Positions 32,633 through 64,000 of a stretch of DNA of 64,000 bases are shown piece by piece. The stretch is from Dromiciops gliroides. Its lineage: Eukaryota > Chordata > Mammalia > Microbiotheria > Microbiotheriidae. A program made the position numbers and the translations under genes. The stretch's first letter is position 1; every line of letters begins with the position of its first letter. Below the pieces are notes generated by a model, which searched no databases, was not told the DNA's origin, and saw only the letters and a list, made by a program, of their open reading frames with translations. Location: assembly GCF_019393635.1 (NCBI RefSeq), contig NC_057861.1, positions 78,933,327 to 78,997,326 on the forward strand. The letters run 5' to 3'.

Positions 32633-32796
32633 TTGTTTTTTTGTTTTGTTTTGTTTTTTTAGTGAGACAGTTGGGGTTAAGTGACTTGCCCAGGGTCACA
32701 CAGCTAGTAAGTGTTAAGTGTCTGAGGCCGGATTTGAACTCAGGTACTACTGACTCCAGGGCCGGTGCTCTATCCACTGCGCCACCTAGCTGCCCC
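32633..32796 (-). mobile_element. WSINE1-like SINE in L1
   Basis: Flanked by TGCTATGCATATTTGTT (from 32616 and from 32797). Confidence 0.88.
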
Positions 32797-33629
32797 TGCT
32801 ATGCATATTTGTTAAAAGGATTTTGTTTTTCTTTTTTTTTTTTTTATATGGGGGGAGAGGCAGGAGTAAAAGAAAAAGGAAAAGGGTTTTGTTCATTAAA
32901 AAAGAATTTAACAAGCTATTCTCCAATTGATAAATGATCAAAGGATATGAACAGGCAGTTTTTAGACAAAGAAATCAAAGCTATCTATAATCATAAAAAA
33001 ATACTCTAGATCACTATTGATCAGGGAAATGAAAATTAAAACAATTCTGAGGTTCCCCCTCACACAAAAAAGGAAAATATTGGATATTAGTGGGGACATG
33101 GGAAAACAGGGACACTAATCCACTGTTGTTGGAGTTTTGAAAAGATGCAACCATTCTGGAGAACAATTTTGAACTATGACCAAAGGGTTATAGAACTGTG
33201 CATACCCTTTGATCCAGCAATACCACTGCTAGGTTTATATCCCAAAGACATTCCCAAAAAGAGAAAAAGACCTATTTGTACAAAAATATTTCCAGCAGAG
33301 CTTTTTGTGGTGGCTAAGAATTGAAAATCAAAGGAATGCCCACCAATTGAGGAATGTCTGAACAAGCTGTGGTATATGGTGATGGAATATTATTGTGCTA
33401 TAAGAAATGACAAGCAGGATGATTTCAGAAAGGCCTGGAAAGACTTGTATGAACTGATGTATAGGGAAGTGAGCAGAACCAAGAGAACACTGTGCACAGA
33501 AGCAGCAATATTGTCTGATGAAGAACTATGAATGACTTTGACTTTTCTCAACAATACAAGGATCCAAGACAATCCCAAAGAACTAATGATGAAGTATACT
33601 ATCCACTTCTGAAAAAGAACTTGATGTGG

Positions 33630-34215
33630 GCTGGAATTTGGGGTCAAATTGATTGTGAGTCGTCCCAAAATAATTATAAGACTCAGTGACTCAGTTTACA
33701 AAGTTTTATTGCAATACTGTAGGTGACCACAAGGAGAGAACCAGAATATTGGAAAGGTATCTCTCAAATAATGAAAGAAAAGACAGTTATATTTATAGTA
33801 TAGATAAATTACCAGTCTCACCTTGGGGAGGTACAGGGGAGGGCCTGTTCTACTCATTATAATAATTCTCCACCTAGGGGTGTTACAAGGGAGGGCTTAT
33901 CCTAATTTCGAGTTCCTGGGGGTCCTAAGCCAACCCCTGAGGTGGGTACCTTTTTCAGTGGAGGTGTGTTTTGGGGGTTTACACGTCATAAGGTGAATCT
34001 GGGGACAAATTTGGCCTTTTCTGCTCATGTCTCTTTCTGATTCCCATGGCTAGTTTCAAAATATAGAATTTCTATAGGTTGTCTTTTTCCTTTATTGTTA
34101 TTTTGACCTGAACCATTCTGGTCCGATATGGATGTTGATCACTATGGGTATGAGAACCTAACATAAGTTATCCATTAACTGGAATCTAAATCCCTTTTAG
34201 AGCTAATATCTGAAT
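33630..34215 (-). mobile_element. Unidentified insertion within an L1 3' end, possibly LTR-derived
   Basis: The L1 sequence breaks off near 33630 and resumes near 34440. The insert, read on the minus strand, has GCAATAAAACTTTG followed by TTATTTTGGGACGACTCACA, which looks like an LTR R/U5 end. No target duplication was found. Confidence 0.35.
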
Positions 34216-34232
34216 TAAAGCTTGAATCTTAG

Positions 34233-34385
34233 GGGGCAGCTAGGTGGATAGAGCACTAGCCCTGGATTCAGGAAGACTTGAGTTCAAATCCAGCCTCAGA
34301 CACTTGACACTTACTAGCTGTGTGACCCTGGGCAAGTCACTTAACCCCAATTGCCTTACTGAAAAAATAAAAATTAAAAAAAAAA
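34233..34385 (+). mobile_element. WSINE1-like SINE
   Basis: Flanked by CTTGAATCTTAGG on both sides; lies about 0.5 kb upstream of the GFUS promoter motifs. Confidence 0.85.
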
Positions 34386-34844
34386 TCTTGAATCTTAGGT
34401 TTTTCTATTAACCCTTTTTTGCCTCCTACATCAAACTGATTTGACTAACACGGACTGCAGCATGCTATTTTTCACTTTCATTTAAAAATTTTTTTTCAAG
34501 GTTTCTTGTACAAAATGACTAATATGATGTTTTACATAATTGCACATGTATAACTGATATCTGATTGCTTACCTCTGGGAAGGGTTGAAGGGAGAGGAAA
34601 GGAGGGGTAAAATTTGAAACTCAAAACTGTAAATAAAAATTTGTATTTTTTTTAATTAAAAAAAATTTTAAAGATGAAAAATAATTAAAGCGAAAAGGTT
34701 GTACTATCCAACGTCTGAGATCAATCCCTTCCAGCTCTCAATCCCAGGATTCTTTCTTTTTTACCATATTCAAGGCTGGAGGGGGATGGAGGTGGAGACA
34801 GGAAGAGCCCAAGCAATGTTTATACTTCCCAGAGGGTGTCGAGG

Positions 34845-34863
34845 ACTACATTTCCCAGAATTC
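34845..34863 (+). promoter_or_regulatory. ZNF143/STAF-like site, distal, GFUS promoter
   Basis: ACTACATTTCCCAGAATTC matches the ZNF143/SBS pattern closely. It lies about 0.2 kb upstream of the inferred GFUS exon 1 donor. Confidence 0.6.
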
Positions 34864-34910
34864 TGTATGTAAGAAGGGAACATGCCTAGGACCTACATTC
34901 TCAAAATAGG

Positions 34911-34930
34911 ACTACATTTCCCAACATCCC
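34911..34930 (+). promoter_or_regulatory. ZNF143/STAF-like site, proximal, GFUS promoter
   Basis: ACTACATTTCCCAACATCCC is a second copy in the same orientation, 66 bp after the first. Paired same-strand sites are common in ZNF143-driven housekeeping promoters. Confidence 0.55.
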
Positions 34931-34959
34931 TCGGGGGTTCTCCGTCCTGCTCCTCCCCA

Positions 34960-35048
34960 GTCCCTTCTTTGGCTGGATCCTCTTGCGTGGCCGGTGTGGA
35001 CTCCTGCCGGAAGCCGCTGTGGAGCAGCAGGTGGAGTCCGGAGCCAAG
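34960..35048 (+). other. GFUS: Candidate noncoding exon 1 of GFUS
   Basis: A GC-rich, CpG-containing segment just after the ZNF143-like pair ends in the donor GCCAAG|GTGGGA at 35048. The coding gene begins in a downstream exon with its own acceptor, so an untranslated exon is required. The start at about 34960 is a guess from motif spacing. Confidence 0.45.
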
Positions 35049-35220
35049 GTGGGAGTCTGGGTTGGGGGAAGGCGGAATGGGGGAAGTGGGAGATGGGGAG
35101 GGCCGTGGCGTGGCATCACTTACCACCCGAGTGTCAGCAGAAAGAGAGTTTAGACATGTGGTCTATCCCTTTGGACAGAGGCGGTAAACTGAGGCCCACA
35201 GAGAGTCCGAGGTTCTCTTG

Positions 35221-35452
35221 TTTTTCAGTTATGTCTGACTCGTCGTGACCCGATTTGGGATTTTTCTTGGCAAAGATCCTGGTGGAGTTTGCCATATCCT
35301 TCTTCAGCTCATTTTACAGATGAGGAAACCAAGACAGACAGGGTTATATGACTTGCCTAGGGTCACACAGCTAGTAAGTGTCCGAGTCCGAATTTGGAGT
35401 CAGGAGGACCTGACTTTGGGGCCGGCTCCCTATCCATTTCTATCCATTTGCC
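35221..35452 (-). mobile_element. Long CORE-SINE variant at the start of GFUS intron 1
   Basis: TCAGTTATGTCTGACTCGTCG through CTTCTTCAGCTCATTTTACAG to GGGTCACACAGCTAGTAAG. Confidence 0.7.
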
Positions 35453-35454
35453 CG

Positions 35455-37320
35455 GGGGGAGGTCTTAAGGGCCCACGGAAGACAGACCCACGCTGTATCC
35501 GGAGGGCAGACAAGGTTTGATCCCCTCCTCTCTCCTCTCCCAGCCCTCCTGGGCCCCTCTGCTCCTGTCAGGGGAAACGGGACCAGATTTTCATGTGCCC
35601 TCCAGTTCTCCCCTCCCTCCCAATGCCCAACTACCCTGTGGTTATTTTATATTTATTGTAAGCATTACATCCTTACTTATGTGCATGTTGTTTTCCCCTT
35701 TCAGAATGTCAGCTCCTTGAAGGCAAGGCAGGTCAGCCAGCACCTACTATGTGCCAGGCCCTGGGCTAAGTGCTGGGGATATAAAATGGGGCAAAAGACC
35801 ATCCCTGCCCTTAAGGAGTTTACAATCTAATAGAGTTGGCAACGTGCAAACAACTGAGAAGGGACTGTTTCACCTTTGTCATTGTATCCTAGGCATCTGG
35901 CACAATGTATATACATAGTATATAATAAATGAGTGTGGATCCTTTGATTGAGGGGCCACGGTGAGGACAGAGCTAATCTCGAACCTACCCAACCACACTC
36001 ATAAACAAGAAGAGAGGAGAGGGAAGAACTGGAGAAAGGGGGCTTGGGAAACACAATTGCTATCTTACAATGTTTCCAAGGACTGTCTTGTAGAAAAGGG
36101 ATGTTACCCTCATTTTCCTTGGCCCCAGAGAGAAAATGAACAGATAGCTGAAAAGCAGATTCCAGAAAGGAAAAACACAATACAAAATTATTTAATCAAC
36201 AAAAATTTATTAAGCACCGACACTGGATAGAAAAAAAAAGCATCCTCTGCCCTTAAAGGAGTTTATTCTGTTTGCTGCCTTGGGAAGAAGTTGAGACCTC
36301 CTCACTGGAGTTCTGCAGGCACGTCCAGATGCTTGTCACAGCAGTTGTAAAGTGTGCTCTAGCCTTAAGAAGAAGGGTAGGGGGAAGCTAGGTGGCACAG
36401 TGGATAAAGCACCGGCCCTGGCTTCAGGAGGACCTGAGTTCAAATACAACCTCAGACACTTGACACATACTAGCTGTGTGATTCTGGGCAAGTCACTTAA
36501 CCCTCATTGTCCCACAAAAAAAATATAATAAATATTTTAAAAGAGGAAGGGTAGACCAGGTGGGTCTTTGAGTTCCTTTCCATCCTCTGTAAATCTGACC
36601 CTGACTTGCTCAGGTGAGATAGGAACGGGAGAGTGTTTGAGAGAAGACTGATATTAGGTCTTGGCTGTCCCTGGCCTGCATCCAGGGCTTTTATGCTTCC
36701 CCAGGACAATGAATAGATATGTGGCAGCCTAGAAGTTCAGATCTTAGAGAGTTTTCTTCCTTCCATTCCTAGATGATCCTCTCTCACCCTCTTGGATCCC
36801 AGGACAAATACTCCCTTCAACTGTTCCTATCCCACCATAAGACTGATCCTTTGAGGGAGGTATGGTGGGATTAGTGTTTGTGAGTGGGTGCCCTTGACAA
36901 ACTCTCAGTAAACACATCTTAAATAGCAGGTGACAAAAAGAAGGCCCTTATGCCCAGTGAAGGCAGCTTAGTCTGTAAAACTTCATCCCTGTCCCTCCCA
37001 CTCCTTGCCAAGAACATGGACTTCTTTTCTCTATGGGCCTCTGCCTTTTGGCTAATTAGAAATTCAACCATAAAGCACTACAGAAGTAAGAGTTGTTATC
37101 TTTGTGTTGTTATTATCATCAGCAGCAGCTTTTTCTCATCTCTTTTGATAGGGCTCAGGTAGAAATGGCTTTGTGACAAATTGTTATCCTACTATATTAT
37201 TATTTTATGTTTACTGTTCTCCAGACAGTTGTACAGGTGACTTAAAAAAACAAACCACCTGGTTTTTGTAGTTCATTAAAAGTATTAGGCTGTAAGTGCC
37301 CTGATATGAGAAAATAATTA
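35455..37320. other. GFUS intron 1, mostly unassigned
   Basis: Contains an L2-like scrap (AGTATATAATAAATGAGTG, about 35917) and the SINE at 36380; otherwise no recognisable feature or conserved exon. Confidence 0.45.
36380..36541 (+). mobile_element. WSINE1-like SINE
   Basis: The flanks share an AGAAGGGTAG / GGAAGGGTAG target. Confidence 0.83.
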
Positions 37321-37336
37321 TTAAGAATGGATTTCT

Positions 37337-37492
37337 TGGGGCAGCTAGATAGCACAGTGGATAAAGCACCGGCCCTGGATTCAGGAGTACCTGAGTTCAA
37401 ATCCGGCCTCAGACACTTGACACTTACTAGCTGTGTGACCCTGGGCAAGTCACTTAACCCCCATTGCCCCACAAACAAACAAACAAACAAAC
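37337..37492 (+). mobile_element. WSINE1-like SINE, first of a tandem pair
   Basis: Tail is (CAAA)n. The preceding target AAGAATGGATTTCTTGGG is repeated after this copy and again after the next. Confidence 0.88.
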
Positions 37493-37506
37493 AAGAATGG
37501 ATTTCT

Positions 37507-37663
37507 TGGGGGCAGCTAGATGGCACAGTGGATAAAGCACTGGCCTTGGATTCAGGAGGACCTGAGTTCAAATCCAGCCTCAGACACTTGACACTTACTA
37601 GCTGTGTGACCCTGGGCAAGTCACTTAACCCCTATTGCCCCACAAAAAAAAGAAAGAAAGAAA
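37507..37663 (+). mobile_element. WSINE1-like SINE, second of a tandem pair
   Basis: Tail is (GAAA)n; body substitutions differ from the first copy (GGCCTTGG, AGGAGGACC). Confidence 0.88.
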
Positions 37664-37940
37664 GAATGGATTTCTTGGGGGGGGACCCAGAGATCAGTTT
37701 CTCAGTCCTTTTTCCAGAAAGTCCATTTCTCCTTGACCTGGGACAAACCCAAGGGAACAAAAGAAGTGAAAATAGACCCTTTTGTCTATCACCAGAAAGG
37801 ACCCTTGGGATTATATGATATGATTATGGATTTGAGTCAGATTAAACTCTGAGGTTGGGATCTGGAAGGTACCCAGCCCTGCCCCAGTATAGTTCGTTTA
37901 GAAGTTTATTGCTTGTCAAATTCTCACTGTCTCCTTTAAG

Positions 37941-38094
37941 TTTTTTTTTTTTTTTTTTTTTAGGCAATAGGGGTTAAGTGACTTGCCCATGGTCACACAG
38001 CTAGTAAGTGTCAAGTGTCTGAGGCCGGATTTGAACTCAGGTACTCCTGAATCCAGGGCCGGTGCTTTAACCACTGCGCCATCTAGCTGCCCCC
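37941..38094 (-). mobile_element. WSINE1-like SINE
   Basis: Long T-run; flanked by CTCCTTTAAGTTTT. Confidence 0.87.
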
Positions 38095-38539
38095 TCCTTT
38101 AAGTTTTATTGCCAATTAACAGTATTTTTATTTCTGCTCAGTCTCCCCACTTGTCAGCTACATATTAGTTTTGTCTGCAATCCATCATGTGTCAGAACCC
38201 CAGTCAGTGGGTCAGGGAGTTTGCCCACCAATTCAATACTCAGGACTCAAGAAGAAAGGATGGGGCTTGGCACAGGATGCAGCAATTGAGTTGAGACCAG
38301 ATGTTAAGTGACATGTCTCTTTTTCTCAGAGCAGAATCCCCTTGGCCCTGGGGTCCCAACAATGGATTATCCTTTTCTTCCCAACATAACTGAAGATAAA
38401 TTTTAACCCTGTCATCCTTCTAGAATTAACACAACTACAAAACAATGCTAAAACACCTGAGTGACTCTTCCTGTTATTCAGGTTGAATATCTTTAGAGAC
38501 AGGGGCCGGGAGAGGGGAGTCAGTGGGAACTGTGAGATC

Positions 38540-38890
38540 TGAAACATCTGACTGTCACTCCCCTGTTTCCTCTTCCTTTGGTTTGACCTTGTTCCCCCTC
38601 CCCTTTTCCCCCTTGCTCCTGGAACACGTATGCATGTCTCCATACATTGATCACGAGCTGAACACGCACCCTGGGTGAGACAGGATTGGATGTTAGATTG
38701 TGAGCTCGACCTAGTGTGTGTGGGGACTTCCCCTCTGACCAACATTCCTATATAAGGTCAAGGAATGTATTGGCTGGCGCGGTTCAGGTATTGAACTTGC
38801 CCATTCCTATGGGAATGTAATAAATCTCTGCTTGACTTGGTGGTCTCCTCGAGTTATTTGGGTAAACTGAGGCAGTTTGCTCCATACAAG
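38540..38890 (+). mobile_element. LTR-like segment, boundaries unresolved
   Basis: A TATA-like TATATAAGG (about 38751) is followed 70 bp later by GTAATAAATCTC and then a TCTCCTCGAGTTATTTGG stretch, the order of U3-R-U5. AGAT flanks one possible 190-bp core, but that match could be chance. Confidence 0.35.
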
Positions 38891-38970
38891 ATCAAACCAC
38901 ACCTAGATAAAGAACTTTGACTTGACCAACTTCTTTTCCCTGATATCATCTGTAGAATTAATTTTATTAT

Positions 38971-39114
38971 TTTTTTTTTGTGGGGCAATGGGGGTTAAGT
39001 GACTTGCCCAGGGTCACACAGCTACTAAGTGTCAAGTGTCTGAGGCCGGATTTGAACTCAGGTCCTCCTGAATCCACAGCCAGTGCTTTATCCACTGCGC
39101 CACCTAGCTGCCCC
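38971..39114 (-). mobile_element. WSINE1-like SINE
   Basis: Flanked by TAGAATTAATTTTA and TAGAGTTCATTTTA. Confidence 0.86.
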
Positions 39115-39119
39115 TAGAG

Positions 39120-40200
39120 TTCATTTTAATTTAGATCACCTTTAAATAATGTCAACCAATGGAATTCAATGATGCTAACCAATTAGCTTTGATGATGTAT
39201 ATTGATCCACCTCTATGGAAAGAGGTTAAAAATACTGTAAAAAGGCTGAGAGCTCTTTTGGCTTGGCTTTCTAGCTTATTATGAGTCTTTTTTCTCCTGC
39301 TTGCCCTAACTGCCATGCTGAAGCTCTCTCCCTGCTTTCTTTACCATGCAGTCTGAGACCAGGAGAAGTCAGGGAGACACATGGTCAATCCTTTACTGGT
39401 GTCTAATATTAATAAAATAATAATACCCCACAAAACACACTGAGAACATCCTGAGTATCACTCCACCAGCAGGCACCACTGTGGGGAAATAGGCACCTCC
39501 TCACTCCAGCATTTTGATCTCTGCCAGGTCTCAGTATTTCACTTCAGACAGCTTTGACAGCATCTACTGAAAAGCGTTACTCTTCATGCTTGTTAACTTG
39601 ACATCTCAAGTCTTTATGGATCAATCTTATGTACAGGAGATTGTAAGCAACAGTTCAGTCTGTGCTAGTAGTAGTCTGCTTCCAGAACAGTTAACTGGCT
39701 GATTTCTCTAGGATATTTGGAGATCTGTATTGGTGGTAGTGGTGGCAGTGGCGGCATCGGTGTCATGGTGGTGTTGTCTGTCAGGCCTTGAATAGTAATG
39801 AGTTTCTGATGTATATTTCTAGCCACTGAGTCATGTTGTGTTAGGTATTCAGTAGGTGCTAGACTTTGCCACCTACATTGACCCACAATCTCTACCATAC
39901 CCTTGCACAATCTCTGTTGATCATAAAGCCCAGTCTCCTTAAGGGTAACTGTAATTTCTAGTGTCTCTTATTGGTATTAGTTTGGTGTAATGAGGGAAGG
40001 AAAGAGGAAGAAGCAGCAAATGTGTGAGGGAAGGGGAAAGGTAGGAAAGGGGCCAACAAGAACAACACACACTGGTTTTGCAGAGCTCTGTGCTAGACAC
40101 TGAGAGAAACGCCAAGTTTAGATGAAATACGTTTCCTGCCCTCATGGCTCTTTGCAGTTAGTATGGGGATAGGGCAGAAACACTAATGGCAATTAATATT
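39120..40200. other. GFUS intron 1, unassigned sequence
   Basis: No gene seen. A GGTGG-rich tract (about 39728-39770) gives a Pro-rich minus frame that is low complexity. Confidence 0.4.
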
Positions 40201-40204
40201 GATA

Positions 40205-40450
40205 TTGATATTATTATTACTACTAACATTTACATAGTGCTTTAAGGTTTGTAAAGTATTTTAAACTTATTATTTCATTTGATCCTCAAAATGACCCTGT
40301 GAGGTAAGTGCTATTATTATCCCCATTTTACAAATGAGGAAACTGAGGTTGAGAAAAGATAAATAACTTGCCTAGGGTCAATCAGCTAGTTAAATGACAG
40401 AAGTCAAACTTGGGTCTTTTCTGACTATTATACCAACTAGCTGCCTCAAT
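40205..40450 (-). repeat. THER/MIR-like SINE
   Basis: ACATTTACATAGTGCTTTAAGG, then TTTACAAATGAGGAAACTGAGG and ACCAACTAGCTGCC. It ends 340 bp before the first GFUS coding exon. Confidence 0.55.
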
Positions 40451-40697
40451 ATCACAAATTTATTAGAGAGGTACGAAACAAAATGTTCTGTGAGGTTGGA
40501 GCAGGGGAGATCTTATCATGTGAAAGGATCTAGAAAGGTTTCATGAAGGAGGCAGAGTTGGCTGGTCCAGAATAGCCCCCCAACTGAGACCTGTCTATGG
40601 ATGTCACTTAACCAGTATTTAAACAGTAATACCTCAAAAGGCTGTTGTGAGGATCAAGTGAGCCAATATATGGAAAAGGCTCTATAAAGATGAGTGA

Positions 40698-62508
<21,811 letters not shown>

Positions 62509-62904
62509 TCTCGGACCATAAGGAAGAGACTGCAAACATTCAAGTCCCAAAAAGACAGTGGGGACTGGAAGGAGAGGCTTGGCTTATAGAAGCTAAGGTA
62601 GATGTCTTTCCACCTTCCCCAGGCTCTCAATCTCCATAAAGGCTGGCTTATGGAAGACCTAGTGGGCCCAAGTCTCAACTGAGCTTCTGGCCCTGCCTCT
62701 GTCACTGTCCTTGACCTGGTCACTACAGCTCAACCTCAAGGTGGACACAGGGCTTCCTGTTCCTGCCAGGCTGGCTCCTGAAAGTCCACCATTGCTACCC
62801 TCAGGGAAAACTCCCCATGCCTAGAGCCTGGGAGACCTGACCACCCCTTTATACTCTTAGTCACCTGGGTTCCCTATCCTTTCTGATCATTCTCTGGAAA
62901 TTCA

Positions 62905-62930
62905 AATAAAATACATTTTCACAGGAAGAT
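62905..62930 (+). terminator. GFUS: GFUS polyadenylation signal
   Basis: AATAAA at 62905-62910 is the first canonical signal after the stop codon. TG-rich sequence (GCTTGTGTT) follows at about 62935, so cleavage near 62925 is expected. Confidence 0.75.
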
Positions 62931-63310
62931 TCAGCTTGTGTTAATCTATACATGTACCAGATTGTGAGAGGTATGGTTAGACAATTCCTGTGAAGAAAAG
63001 TCAGGGGGGTTTTAGTGGACAGGTTCTCATGAGTTAGCAGATCTTAGTCTGTATTATAGAAAATATAAGAAGGAAGTGATAGGGAAGTCTCTGGTGATAA
63101 GATGAAGTCGAGAGAGCTGGTCATATCCTGACCTGTTTCTCCGAACCATGGCCATAATGAGGAATTTTGGTACCTGGGGCAAACTTAGTTTGAGTGTTGG
63201 GGGAGTGGCACACAGGACAGTGTGCCATGGTGGAGGGACAGTTGCTCAGGGGAAAAGGTGACCCAGAGGAAGAAAAATTTGGAACTCAAAATCTTATAAA
63301 AATGAATGTT

Positions 63311-63461
63311 GGGGGGCCGCTAGGTGGCACAGTGGATAAAGCACCAGCCCTGGATTCAGGAGTACCGGAGTTCAAATCCCACCTCAGACACTTGACACTT
63401 ACGAGCTGTGTGACCCTGGGCAAGTCACTTAACCCCCATTGCTCTGCCCCCCCAAAAAAAT
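63311..63461 (+). mobile_element. WSINE1-like SINE
   Basis: Flanked by AATGAATGTTG and TTAATGTTG; 380 bp past the GFUS poly(A) signal. Confidence 0.85.
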
Positions 63462-63464
63462 TAA

Positions 63465-64000
63465 TGTTGAAAACTATCTTCATGGCTCACTGAGTAGGGA
63501 GGTTAGGAGAGTTATTTATTTAGAGATGGAATTGATGTGACAGCAAAAGTTATGAATAAAATTTTAAAAGTAAGAAAAAATTAGAATATGTACATGTAAA
63601 GGGGAAAATCACAACTAGAAGTACAAAAAGAATAACATGAGATCAACATCAAAGAAAAAAAGAAATTAAAATACTATTAAAAAGAAAAAAGGGTGGCCCA
63701 TCACCCAGAGGTATTCAGGGAGGGAAGGGGTGTGGGTGCTGATGACTCCTAACCCTGGGGAAAAGGTTTTTCCCAGAGGAAACCCCATGGCAGAGGGAGA
63801 AAGTGGTATAGGGAATGTGAGACCATTAGGGGTGACACCTCATCTCCTGAGGTTCAGAGAAGATTTCGAGCTGTGGGATGAAGAGTCAGAGATATACTAG
63901 CTCAGAAAGTGCCCATCCCCTCCATCCCCACTACATGCCAAAGCCTCCATCACCCTGTCCCTTGTCCATGGCTCTACCTTGCATTCCCCTAGTCCAGCCT
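63465..64000. other. 3' flank of GFUS, nothing recognised
   Basis: A-rich to 63690, then unique-looking GC-moderate sequence to the edge. It could hold the end of a neighbouring gene, but no splice or coding signal is clear. Confidence 0.35.

Larger units (their letters stand above)
31915..32895 (+). mobile_element. L1 3' end carrying three SINE insertions
   Basis: GCCCATCAATTGAGGAATGA, GGAATACTACTGTGCCAAAA and later 3' UTR sequence lie in L1 order. They are broken by SINEs at 32060, 32322 and 32630. Confidence 0.6.
32895..34680 (+). mobile_element. L1 fragment, ORF2 end and 3' UTR, interrupted
   Basis: The distal ORF2 and 3' region is recognisable, with CTTTGATCCAGCAATACC, GGTATATGGTGATGGAATA and a TATGATGTTTTACATAATTG 3' UTR, ending in an A-rich tail near 34680. 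It contains the 33630-34215 insert and a SINE at 34233. Confidence 0.7.

Noticed and set aside
37327..37818. 163-codon plus-strand ORF with repeated PEFKSxLRHLTLTSCVTLGKSLNP
   Set aside because: This peptide and its antisense partner (DLPRVTQLVSVKCLRxDLNSG) recur dozens of times because they are translations of the SINE body, not a protein family.
38693..38891. AGAT-flanked 190-bp TG...CA segment as a precise solo LTR
   Set aside because: A 4-bp match is too easily due to chance and the length is short for an LTR; kept only as an LTR-like region.

Overview
The window is a stretch of vertebrate nuclear DNA, most likely from a marsupial and probably an Australian-lineage (australidelphian) one. 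It is intron-rich and low in CpG except at two promoter islands. About fifty copies of one tRNA-derived CORE-SINE (WSINE1/MAR1-like; begins GGGGCAGCTAGGTGG and carries box B GAGTTCAAATC) dominate it, together with L1, RTE, L2, CR1/L3, MIR/THER-like, hAT and ERV copies. The species is not determined by the sequence.

Two protein-coding genes are supported, arranged head to head. On the minus strand, from about 21.4 kb down past position 1, lies a TRMT2B homologue (mitochondrial tRNA/12S rRNA m5U methyltransferase family). Ten coding exons with consistent phases give 416 codons; the C-terminal exon(s) are off the left edge. Its N-terminal two thirds look normal, but residues of the SAM-binding and catalytic motifs have changed. 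On the plus strand, from about 35.0 to 62.9 kb, lies a complete GFUS (TSTA3) gene, GDP-L-fucose synthase. Ten coding exons encode exactly 321 residues, the catalytic residues are in place, and a poly(A) signal follows.

Layout: 1-18.9 kb, coding exons and introns of TRMT2B; 18.9-21.35 kb, its first intron; 20.95-21.65 kb, CpG island with GC boxes and a ZNF143-like site; 21.7-34.8 kb, intergenic and packed with nested transposons; 34.84-35.05 kb, GFUS promoter with two ZNF143-like sites and noncoding exon 1; 35.05-40.79 kb, GFUS intron 1; 40.8-62.9 kb, GFUS body; 62.9-64 kb, 3' flank with no gene recognised.

The most unusual element is a young ERV-type provirus at 23682-27260. Its two LTRs are identical by eye apart from one indel, and it has a 4-bp target duplication, a polypurine tract and a tRNA-Arg-like primer site. 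It has no recognisable gag or pol, but keeps an uninterrupted 300-codon ORF of unknown function. It sits inside a SINE that sits inside a hAT element. Two solo LTRs of the same family (4162-4553 and 30122-30543), each with its own 4-bp duplication, show that the family moved repeatedly. The two genes are metabolically unrelated; their shared promoter motif is the only regulatory link visible.
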